Origin: Selaginella tamariscina
Taxonomy: Eukaryota; Streptophyta; Lycopodiopsida; Selaginellales; Selaginellaceae
Direction: 5' to 3'
DNA length: 64,000 nucleotides
Assembly (NCBI GenBank): GCA_003024785.1
Contig: PUQB01000599.1
Location: forward strand, 87,515-151,514
Below are positions 48,364-58,330 of this stretch, piece after piece. A program made the translations under genes and the position numbers. The notes below the pieces were generated by a model. That model made no database searches, was not told the DNA's origin, and was given only the letters and a program-made list of their open reading frames with translations. How positions within the stretch are numbered: position 1 is the first letter of the stretch; each line of letters opens with the position of its first letter.

Positions 48364-48570
48364 TGTGAGAACCCCGAGACACAACACAGTAAATATACGA
48401 AAAGACAGAAAACTCAGATATCCTTTGTATTCAAGGTCAGGTTTATATATACAAAGGAAAAGGTATATTCTAGCTATATTTGGACTATCCTATCAAGGAT
48501 TTAGCCAGACCATAAATATCTCTAGTAACTTCTAGAAACTTCTAGAATATACCATGGTAATTACCTTACA
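48364..48570 (-). repeat. LTR of element 1 (5' LTR)
   Basis: About 207 bp, near-identical to 43882-44088. The inner flank on the minus strand starts CTGGTGGAGAAGTCGGG, a candidate primer-binding site shared in form with element 2. Confidence 0.9.
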
Positions 48571-48574
48571 TAGT

Positions 48575-49057
48575 ATAAATATTATTGGTTATTCTTTCTT
48601 TATTTTACTGAATCCAATATTAAATCTGAACCCAAGTATATTTAATATACTTTTAATACATTCGACATATACTAATAATATGTATCAAAGAATATTTATC
48701 ATACATTTCTTATTTACATTGTTATATTCTCTAGAAAGATATATATATAGACAGGTATATTAAATTAACTTAATTACAAGAAATTTCTCCAGGACATTCG
48801 GGAAAGCTGCCTTTTTTGACGGATTCAGGTCGTCGACTGAAAAAACAGTTTGGAAAGTCCTAAATGACTTGAAACTTTCATTCCATTTATTAGACTTTAT
48901 TAAGTGACTCAAAAGTCCAATTTATAACACAAGATCTACACGTTTCATAGTTTTCTTGGATTATTAACTTGATTTTTTTTAAGATCAACAAAGCTATAAA
49001 GCTATAAACTCAATAATTTAATCAAAACAAACATAATATATACCAGTGAACACATTA
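48575..49057. other. AT-rich 3' flank of the dehydrogenase gene
   Basis: About 480 bp between element 1 and the stop codon of the short-chain dehydrogenase. No gene seen; expected to hold that gene's 3' UTR. Confidence 0.5.
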
Positions 49058-50355
49058 TCAAGGATGAGCTTTAACAAAGTTGTCGCTAAACTCCCACAAT
49101 TGTTTCGCCAGCTTCTCATCCTTGGCAAGTGGAGCACAGTCTTCTTCTATATTGCAGTCCACCAAATACTTCCCGGTAACACCTTTCAAGGACGGATGCA
49201 CAGCAGCGTAAACAGTGGTTGCAGCACCCTGAATCCATAAACCATAGCTTATATATAAGAATAACAGCCAAATAACAACTGTACCTGAGGAATCGACTTC
49301 AGAAATGGTCTTCCTAACAAAGCAACCACATCTGTACAGACATAGCTTGTAACAACATCAATGTATTCTATTAATCTGAATCTTACCCATCATAGATTTA
49401 TTAAACTCTCGTGTAAATTTGGTGTGGATTGAGCCTGGATGCAGGGAGTTGACAGTCACATTCGCATTCTTTTCCTGTGAGAAACAATATATACACATTA
49501 CATTACATATCAAGGTTTGAGTATAAAACCTGTAGACGTCTTGAGAGCTCGTTCGCATGGAGTATATTGGCCAGCTTTGATCTACCGTAACCTTTTGCCC
49601 AAGTGAAGCTGTTCCAGATGTTAATACTTCTTAACAAACAGCTACTTTCTCACCTGTCCTTGTCGTTAAGTTTCTCGAAGTTAATTCCATCCTTGACCCA
49701 TTTATGAGCAACTGAAGAAACAATTACAATTCTACCTTCGGTTCCGGTCTCTTGTGCAGTTTTTATCATAATATCTAACAGAAGCTCAACTAGCAAGAAA
49801 TGACCTGTAGAAGTATATAAGTTATTTACAATAAACAAGTGATAGTAAAATTACCCATGTGGTTTGTTGCGAAGTCCAGCTCCAAGCCCTCAGGTGATAA
49901 AGCAACAGTGCTTCTTCCGAGACCAGCGTTGTTTCTACATAGGAAATTGTAAAAATGAATTATATATATATATACACACTTACACGAGGATGTGTAAGGG
50001 AAGATTTAGTGCTCTGAATTCAGCAGCAAATTTCCTGACCGAAGCGAGAGAGCTCAAGTCAAGTTCTCCAACAGTCACAGTTGCATGTGGGAACTGGCTC
50101 TTGATATCAGATCGCACACGCTCTGCGTCGCTTATTTCTTGCTGGAACAACAACATGTGCACCTTGTTTTGCTAAAACACGGGCAGTTTCAAACCCAATT
50201 CCAGAAGTAGCTCCTAATAAGCAAAACACAATAAGATATATATATTATACATAGATTATGGAATTACCAGTGACAATTGCAACATAGGAATTAAGAGAAA
50301 CGCCTTGAGCAACATCTTCAGCTGTGAGAGGAGGAACCGAATCCGCTTGAGCCAT
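49058..50355 (-). CDS. Short-chain dehydrogenase/reductase, TIC32/retinol-dehydrogenase-like
   Basis: Eight exons on the minus strand: 50355-50268, 50213-49984, 49934-49855, 49804-49654, 49608-49530, 49474-49387, 49331-49285, 49228-49058, all GT-AG with introns of 45-56 nt. It encodes about 310 aa, usual for the family. NAD(P)-dependent oxidoreductase with a Rossmann fold: TGATSGIG at about residues 29-36, NNAG at about 107-110, catalytic Ser near 163 (VSSVAH), YGRSK (Tyr ~190, Lys ~194). The HPG segment followed by a conserved C-terminal block (GAATTVYAAVHPSLKGVTG) resembles plant TIC32/WWOX-like enzymes. One extra base near 50135 in exon 2 breaks the frame (coding sum 934 nt, one over a multiple of three); it lies in an A-rich spot and may be an assembly error. 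Substrate unknown; no transit peptide is obvious. Confidence 0.88.
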
Positions 50356-50423
50356 GCCTTCCGGTGATATAATTAAGAAAACCCATCGTTAAAAGATACA
50401 CAATACAATTGAGAATGCAGAGA

Positions 50424-50456
<33 letters not shown>

Positions 50457-50524
50457 ATGGGTCTAGCTTTGACTGCTCACGCGGAGAAGAAGCTTACATA
50501 ACGAAGAGACCAGGAAATTAGGTT
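50356..50524. promoter_or_regulatory. Short promoter of the dehydrogenase, cut by an LTR element
   Basis: Only about 170 bp, including a TA-rich run (50427-50457), separate the dehydrogenase ATG from the 5' LTR of element 2. The original upstream sequence now lies beyond 55459. LTR sequences could therefore influence this gene; inference from position. Confidence 0.4.
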
Positions 50525-50729
50525 TGTAAGATACCTAATATACAGTAACGTACCGTAGATACGCATGTGTATATACGCACATGCGTAGTGACACATGGGT
50601 GGTGATCTGGCCCCATGTGTCAGCGCCACGTGTCGCATGTGTGCCACGTGGCAGGAGACCTCCTGTATATAAGCAGGGTTTTTTGTAAACTAAGATATCA
50701 GATTTTCATTTAATATATCTGCTCTTTCA
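50525..50729 (+). repeat. 5' LTR of element 2
   Basis: About 205 bp, TGTAAGATACC...GCTCTTTCA. TATATAAG near 50676 is a likely TATA box. Contains repeated CACATG/CACGTG-type E-box and G-box motifs (GCGCCACGTGTC, GTGCCACGTGGC) that could bind plant bZIP/bHLH factors. Confidence 0.9.
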
Positions 50730-53700
50730 TTGGTGGAGAAGTTGGGTATTCCTTTCTTCCGCATTTTCTTTTCTTTTTCTTGTTTCCATGACAATGAACA
50801 TGGAGACGGCTTTTAGCATTATTGCTACTGCTATTGATGCACAAACTAAGTTGTTGGAGCGTTCGTTGAGGGTCCGTCCTCCTCTTCCCCGTCTGAGCCT
50901 CATGCCGGGGGATCTGCTTCTAGTACTCCTTCATCTTCTTCACAGGCCACAAATCCGAGGGTTCGACCCCGATCTTTTTGTGGTGATCCGGGAGATGATG
51001 TATACCACTGGTTTGATCATTTCCAAGTCATTGTTCGTTACCATGGTTGGGATGAGGCCCGTGCTCTCAGAGAATTCCCTACATGTTTGGAAGGCCCTGC
51101 GCTCAAGTGGTATAATGGATTGGCTGCGGAGATTCAAGCCAATAGTAATCGGTTAACGGAATGCCTCAAACGTACGTTTGGCAAAGTTGAGGATTCAGAT
51201 GATGCTTTCCAACAACTGCATGCGATACGACAACATCCTGGTGAGTCTGTTATGCGGTTCAGTATTAGGTTCGGGGATTTAGTTCGGCGTGCATATCCTA
51301 ACATGCCTGAGCCTATTAAGCTCGGTATGTTATGGCCAACTATGCGACCCGAACTTGTTCGATTCGTTCGGGCTCTTCGTCCTACCACATTGGAGGAAGC
51401 TTTTGCACTAGCTCAACGTTTTGAGTTGGTGCCTGGTGAGGGCCGTGTTCCCCTTGGGTTACCTGCTCCTCTTGTTCAGCGTGCTGATCCAATGGAGGTT
51501 GATGCTGCTGCATATGTGCCCGCACGACAAGCCTTTCGTGGTCGACCTCGGGGCCCACCCCGGACCACCTCCACGAAATCGTCCTGCACCTGCTCCAGTC
51601 CTGCCCGTGGTGGTCAAAATCCACGGATTCGTGACAGGAGGAATCGGAACAATGCAGGTCAACCCAATCAAGTTCTGCTGGGCCTGTTGGGCACCTGGAC
51701 ATACTTGGCGGGCATGCGATGTGTATCCTGATTGGCGTCCACCACATCCAGGCTGGCGACCATATGTTCCGGATGGTGTACCTGTGGCGGCCATTATGTC
51801 TGATGATGAGCTTCCAGATGATGACGCTTCTCTTGCGGGTGGATCTGTTGCGGAAAACCAGTAATCGTACGGGCGACGGAGGGATCCCGTGCGATGGAAA
51901 CTCCACCTCCATGTTTTTTCGCTATGCATATCAAGGGTTGCAAGTTCCACCAAATCATCCAGTTTTCACATTTTCTGCACGAGTGAATGATGTTTCAGTC
52001 ACAGTACTTGTGGATACAGGATCTAGTATGTCTTCCATAACTACTTCTCTGGCGCATCGGTGCTCATTACCCTTGAGACGAGCAGATAAGGTCTTGCACA
52101 TTTTATATGGTAATGGGCAGTCTCGTGCAGTATCACAGTACACCACTTCGACTACACTGGTTATGGGTGCCAACTGTAAGTTTCCCTCTGGGTCTCTTAG
52201 GGTTGTCCCTTCCCAGGTCTTTGACATCATTCTGGGATGTGATTGGTTAAAGCAGTCGAAAGGTACATGTGATTTTTCACTCTCTCCTCCTGTATTACGC
52301 TTGGAGTCTGTGTCTTTGCAGTCTGTTCCTTTACGTCCAGAGAAGTTTGTTGCTGTTTGTATCACGCATACAGCTCCTTTGATTCCGGTCTTGGGTGGTG
52401 TTCATCTCAACAGGTTCAAATGCCGGATCCGTCACCTGAGTGTCGAGCACACTGCATCGAACAACTTAAGAAACAGTATGCAAGTTTGTTCAAATTTGAT
52501 CTGTCCCAAGGTGCACGTGTGAAGACTCGACACTGTATACCCACCGGCAATGCAAAGCCTTTCAAAGTCCCGGTTCGACGCAGGTCACCAAAGGAGTTAT
52601 CAGCCATGCGAACAGCTGTTACTGATATGATTGGTAAACGAGTGTGTCGTCCGTCACGGAGTCCATGGGCATGTGAACCTCATTTGGTTCCCAAGCCTGA
52701 TGGATCTCTCCGATTTTGTGTGGATTACCGACCTCTTAACGATGTTACCATCAAAGATGTCTATCCACTTCCGAACTCTGCCGATCTATTAGATCGTTTG
52801 GGTCAGAGTCGATGGTTTACTAAGTTGGATTTGGCATCAGGATATTGGCAGGTTCCTATGGCTGAGGAGGATATTCCAAAAACGGCCTTCCGGACACCAT
52901 TTGGTCTTTACGAGTTTTTGGTATGCCTTTTGGATTGACTTCAGCTCCTGCCACCTTTCAACGCATGATGGATGAGCTTCTTTCCGATATGCCTGATATC
53001 ACTGCCGATTTTATCGACGATGTGCTCATTCATGGGTCTGGTTCTTGGGAGGATCACATTCGTGATGTACGGCGCGTTCTTGATCGATTTCGAGAAGTTG
53101 GCCTGAAGTTGAAACTTGAAAAGTGTGTGTTTGGTTCGACCGACACCACTTACTTGGGTTACCGTATATCTCGAGAGGGTTTACAGGTGGATCCAATGAA
53201 GTTGCGAGCTGTTCGAGAGTTCCCTCGTCCCCGTACAGTACAGGAAGTCCACGTTTCTTGGGCACGGTGCAGTACTTGGGTCGATTCATCGATCATCTCA
53301 CTGATCGAACTGCCCCTCTTCGGGAGTTAGTTCGTCCACAGGTATCTTTCAGGTGGACTCGCAGGTGTCAGCAGGCATTTGACCAGTTAAAAGAGTTCCT
53401 GACAACTCCACCATTGCTTCAATACCCAGATTTTACTCGTCCGTTCATTTTACGAGTAGATGCCTCAGATGTTGGTATTGGTGGTGTATTGATGCAAACT
53501 GATGCTGTGGATTCTTCAATTCGACACCCGGTGGCTTACATTAGTCGAGTACTCACGCCGGCTGAGCGGAATTATTCCACTACTGAAAAAGAATGCCTTG
53601 CTGCTGTTTGGGGTTTTGAACGACTTCATGCCTACTTACATGGGAGTGAAACACTTTTGGAGTGTGATCATGCTGCTGTCACTTCCTTATTAAAACGGAA

Positions 53701-55253
53701 GAATTTAGTGGGTCGCGTAGCCAGATGGGCATTACGTCTCCAGGTATATAACTTTAAGGTGGTGCACAGGCCTGGGCGAACAATGGTGGATGCGGATGCA
53801 CTTTCTCGAGCACCCCTCTCCGATTCCACTTTGCCTGCTCATGCAGTAGCTGCAGCATTCGGTTTGATACAAGCCCCTCAGGTATTCGATGCCGACTTAC
53901 CATCCTTGGAACAGTGGCAGGATGCTCAAAAACATGAACCATGGACGAGGCAATTACGCGATGCGTTTGCAATTCCGTCTTCCGAACCTCGGTTTCGACA
54001 ATATCATGCTCAGTTTCGACTTCAGGATGGTTTATTGTATTTTATTGGGACAAATCCAGAGGACAGATGGCGTTTGGCTGTACCCTCTACATATGTTCCA
54101 CACCTTCTTCGAGCATATCATGATTCACCTATTGTTGGAGGTCATCTTGGTCACCAACGAGTGTTGGAGAAGCTGCGCGATCATTTTATTGGCCAGCATG
54201 CGTGGTGATGTGATCAGGTATATTCAAAGTTGTCCCACTTGTCAAACTCGGAATTCCTCTACGACTCGGGCCATGGGGTGTTGGAATCCATCAATGTCTC
54301 TCGCCCTTTTGAGTTAATTGCAGTGGATTTAATGGGACCTTTTCCACGTTCTTCTCAAGGTAACCAGTACATCATTGTTGTATCGATTATTTAACTCGAT
54401 GGGTGGAGGTTGGTGCTCTTCCGGATGCAACTGCCATGTCAACAGCTTTGTTTCTGTTCGATAATGTGGTTTTGCAGCATTCTTGTCCAGAGCGGATGTT
54501 ATCAGACAATGGCCCCGCTTTCATTGCAGAGGTATTCCGAGTGTTGTGTGAGAGGTTAGGGGTAAAACATTCATTTGCCTCTCCGTATCATCCACAAACT
54601 GATGGTTTGGTGGAGCGATTGAATCGGACCTTCAAGGGTATGATCTCGAAGTATGTGAACTTCAATCACACGGACTGGGATTGGTATTTGCGATGTTTGA
54701 GATTTGCTTATGTAACAGGCATTCAGAGTTCGATTGGTATCTCTCCATTCAAGGCATTGTATGGATATGATCCTAAGTTGCCTAGTGAATTGGGGTTATC
54801 ATCGAATCTGCCACGTGCCGAGGATGCAAAGATGTGGGCTCGACATTTGGATGCTGTTTTGCCTCTTCTGCGTGCAGAGTCTGCTGAACATCTTGGTCGA
54901 GCTCAAATGCGGCAGCAATCTTCTTACAATGCACGACATCAAATTCCACCAGATTTTGCTGACGGTGACTTAGTCCTGGTACGTTTTCCCAAGCTGACTG
55001 CACCTGGGCTTGCAACTGGTTTATTACACAAGTGGCTTGGTCCCTACCGAGTACTCCGAAAGGTTGGTCCTCAGGTATATCAAGTAAAGTTGGTGGGATC
55101 TCATGAGGTTGAGATAGTTCACGTGGTTCGAATGAAACGGTTTGTCGTTCGAGACTCGTTGAGTACATTTGGTCATACCTTAGATGGCCCAGCTCACACG
55201 GATCCAGGACCATCAGATCCATCACCATCTACACAACCGCAGAGGGAGGATAG

Positions 55254-55459
55254 TGTAAGATACCTAATATACAGTAACGTACCGTAGATACGCATGTGTA
55301 TATACGCACATGCGTAGTGACACATGGGTGGTGATCTGGCCCCCATGTGTCAGCGCCACGTGTCACATGTGTGCCACGTGGCAGGAGACCTCCTGTATAT
55401 AAGCAGGGTTTTGTGTAAACTAAGATATCAGATTTTCATTTAATATATCTGCTCTTTCA
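55254..55459 (+). repeat. 3' LTR of element 2
   Basis: About 206 bp, near-identical to 50525-50729, with the same TATATAAG and G-box motifs. Confidence 0.9.
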
Positions 55460-55679
55460 GGTTATTATTAAATAATTAGATTAAATTAAACATTATTAAA
55501 TTATAAAATGTTAATGTAATAACTATTTAGTAAAACCAGAAAAGATATTATGTGTTTAAAAAGCTACATATCGACACGCGCAGACACACACACACACACA
55601 CACCACCACCATCCTCTAAACACCCACATTTTGCATACATGAGAGCCTTTACAATCACCTCATCTCGATCAAAATCCAT

Positions 55680-56760
55680 TTGAAACCACATCCGCATGTG
55701 TTCCCAAGCTCAGTGAAAGTCGCCACCACAGTTGCATATGCCATCTGGATTTTACCCCTGTAGAACACATCGTCCGGTATAAGTCTGCTGTTTCATGTAG
55801 ATGCCCAATACGGGCATATGCCATCATTAGAGAGTTCCAAGCTGTAACTTGCTTCAACCCATATAACTTAAACTCCCCACACTTCGCATAGAGATTAAGC
55901 AGTGAGTTCTGCACTACATGGTCCATGTGTGCAAGTCCAGACTTCTCAAGTCGAGAGTGTACACTCTTCCCTTCATGCAGATCTTCCAAGCTCGCATCTG
56001 GTTCAGTATCCATTTCTCTATAGAGTTCCAGGACCTTTCTGAAATGCCCGTTTTCGGCACATTGCATTCCATGAGATAACGTTCCACGTCCATCGCTTCT
56101 TGCAATCTGCCACCTTTTGAATACATTAGTCCTGTGTGTGTGTGGAAGTATACACATGTATACCAATGCATACACGTACCCTTTGAGTACATAGGCCGTG
56201 CTTACTCCAGCGTGTATTTCAAGGCCAAGTTGGATAACACGTTCATGAAGAGATCTATATATAATGGACTTGAACAAGCTGCAATGATGCTGCAAAATGT
56301 ATACGTGTCTGATGCCCTCCAAATCCATCTCATGGAGCAGATGCCCAGAGTGTTCTTGTTGGGATCTCATCAAAGACTTTCTTAGCCTCAGTTATGCTTC
56401 CACAGTCTGCGTACATCTTAATCATTGCAGTGTAAAACTTAGTGTCCGGATCCGTAACACGTATGTTCATCTCTACATGAAATAGACAAGTCACATTATC
56501 TATGTGGCATGCACAAACAGGCCAATCCACATAAGTAAAACTGTGGAACAAACACACCTGCAAGCACACATACGCTTGGAAACTCACCTGCGTGGACCAA
56601 CTTAGCTTCTGCAAGAGAACCAAGTTACATAAAATGCTCACTCATCTGGGACAATGGATTTATCCATCTTGTGGTAAAGATTGACCGCTCGTTGGGGATG
56701 CCCATTCCGGGCATATGCAGAGATCATGATAGAATAAGAGTAAGAGTTCTTACATGGGAT
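55680..56760 (-). pseudogene. Pentatricopeptide-repeat protein remnant
   Basis: Minus-strand pieces in several frames match PPR repeats of the PLS type: YSIMISAYARNGHPQRAVNL (near 56720), TKFYTAMIKMYADCGSITEA followed by KKVFDEIP (near 56400), HSRLEKSGLAHMDHVVQNSL plus LNLYAKCG (near 55900), and KQVTAWNSLMMAYARIGHLH (near 55830). Intact relatives bind organellar RNA for editing or processing. Here frames shift repeatedly and a GT-rich, non-PPR insertion lies at about 56130-56180. No start or C-terminal E/DYW domain was found. Clearly a broken fragment. Confidence 0.7.
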
Positions 56761-56966
56761 CGTTTCAAATACTGAGATTGCATTTCAAGACTTTCGCATC
56801 TACCGTACAACAGATTGCAAACCTCACTTGCCTGTGTTCAGGCACTTTGTGTGCTTGCAAAAGAGATGCTTGTATACCTCTATGCCGGCCGCCTGGGGCA
56901 TTCAGGCAAACCTACACTGCATTTCTATATTTCTATTCTTGTTTAGCAAGATGATTTATGTGAATT

Positions 56967-57037
56967 GCACTGCTGGTCTAGTGGTAGAATAGTTCCCTGC
57001 CACGGAACAGACCCGGGTTCGATTCCCGGGCAGTGCA
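56967..57037 (+). tRNA. tRNA-Gly (GCC)
   Basis: 71-nt cloverleaf without intron. Acceptor GCACTGC pairs with GCAGTGC (57030-57036), discriminator A at 57037. The D arm contains GGTCTAGTGGTAGAAT. Anticodon arm GTTCC-CTGCCAC-GGAAC has anticodon GCC at 56999-57001. T arm CCGGGTTCGATTCCCGG. The more usual anticodon stem I recall is GTACC/GGTAC, so the middle pair here appears changed on both sides and stays paired, which favours a functional gene. A TGTT run does not follow closely; terminator not assigned. Confidence 0.95.
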
Positions 57038-57049
57038 TGTTAATATCTA

Positions 57050-57302
57050 GTGTATGTTTAGCAGACACCAAGATAAGATCATTGCATATATTATAGATAG
57101 CCAGGTTGTGAAACATTTGAACATGCCAGTGCGCACCACACACACACACACACACACACATATGTATATATATATATATATATATATGTGTATGTTTAGC
57201 AGACACCAAGATAAGATCATTGCATATATTATAGATAGCCAGGTTGTGAAACATTTGAACATGCCAGTGCGCACACACACACAACACACACACACACATA
57301 TG

Positions 57303-57334
<32 letters not shown>

Positions 57335-57341
57335 GTGTGTG

Positions 57342-57378
<37 letters not shown>

Positions 57379-57380
57379 TA
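57050..57380. repeat. Tandem duplication and CA/TA/TG microsatellites after the tRNA
   Basis: A ~138-bp unit starting GTGTATGTTTAGCAGACACC at 57050 is repeated at 57188. Each unit ends in (CA)n and (TA)n tracts, and long TA and TG runs follow to about 57375. Near-identity of the units suggests a recent slippage or unequal exchange event. Confidence 0.85.
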
Positions 57381-57595
57381 CGTATCATGTGAGCAAGATT
57401 ATTTGTTTAAGTAATTAGTTTTCTTTTCTACTAACATTTCGTTTATATTCAACATATATAATAAAAAATGCATACTGTTAAGGAGTCTGTATTCGTTTCT
57501 ACACACACACACGCACGCACGCACGCACACAGACAGGTGCATATGGTGTTTGCTAATGGCAAACATTTTTGGTTTTCCTCGTCTTATTCAGTATG

Positions 57596-57628
<33 letters not shown>

Positions 57629-57845
57629 GACAGTTTAGTCAATCCATTTGTATGGATTATTAAACTTGAATATATTCGTGTAAGCTGTACTATCGAAATT
57701 TACCAGTTTGCCCCCCTCGTTTTTCCAAACTAAGAATTAACCATTCGTTAGCGTATGCGTGTGTATATTGTTGTCTGTGTGCGTGTATGTGTTCTAAACA
57801 ACAGCTTAAGCGCGTTCAATAAATGCATACCTCCATCTCTTATTT

Positions 57846-58330
57846 ATGTCATCAAGGATTTCGTTGAATCCTCCTTATGCTCATCTTCATCAACCAACAA
57901 GCACTCTCCTGACTCCACTTCACGGTTCTGAACAATATTGCATGACATTATTAATGGTTATTCTACTTGAACACTTATGTATATATGTGTATCAATTCCC
58001 ATTAGAAAGGACTTAGTGTATAGATGTGTATGATATCTCTCTATACAATTACATGTAATTAAATAAACACGTACTCTTTAAGTTTACCTCTTCAAGATCG
58101 AGTTTGTAAGCATTGAAATGTTCCTCGAGTCCCTGTCCAACTTCGAATCAGCACCTCGAGCTCTGTTTTACCTGTTAAAATTCAAGTATATTAGACAGAT
58201 GCCATAAAACTGATATACCATGGCATTATATATAATTAACGAAAATCAAACCTGGAATAATCATCAATGGCAGCGTGAAGTTAGAAGGTAAGTTCAAGCT
58301 CAGGGGACACTTGCAGAACACGCTCCTCTT
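57846..58330 (-). pseudogene. Unidentified host gene fragment
   Basis: Three exon-like minus-strand pieces joined by GT-AG-like sites: about 58330-58254 (contains LPSNFTLPLMIIPG), about 58172-58088 (GKTELEVL, then in a shifted frame VGQGLEEHFNAYKLDLEE), and about 57930-57846 (NREVESGECLLVDEDEHKED). A single extra base near 58148 would explain the shift. I do not recognise the protein. Upstream exons are not visible, so it is probably partial. Confidence 0.35.

Larger units (their letters stand above)
43882..48570 (-). mobile_element. Ty3/gypsy LTR retrotransposon 1 (broken)
   Basis: Minus-strand element of 4.7 kb bounded by two ~207-bp LTRs (43882-44088 and 48364-48570) that begin TGT and end ACA. 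A 4-bp direct repeat TAGT flanks it (43878-43881 and 48571-48574). A purine tract lies next to the 3' LTR and a candidate primer site next to the 5' LTR. Order gag, protease, reverse transcriptase, RNase H, integrase, as in Ty3/gypsy. The LTRs differ at about five places by eye, so the insertion is fairly recent. Coding region broken, roughly six interruptions. Confidence 0.9.
50525..55459 (+). mobile_element. Ty3/gypsy LTR retrotransposon 2 (broken)
   Basis: Plus-strand element of 4.9 kb bounded by LTRs 50525-50729 and 55254-55459, flanked by the 4-bp direct repeat GGTT (50521-50524 and 55460-55463). Candidate primer site TGGTGGAGAAGTTGGG follows the 5' LTR; a purine tract (AGAGGGAGGATAG) precedes the 3' LTR. 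Order gag, protease, reverse transcriptase, RNase H, integrase. The LTRs differ at only about three places by eye, the youngest insertion in the window. The coding region is broken, roughly eight interruptions. Confidence 0.92.
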
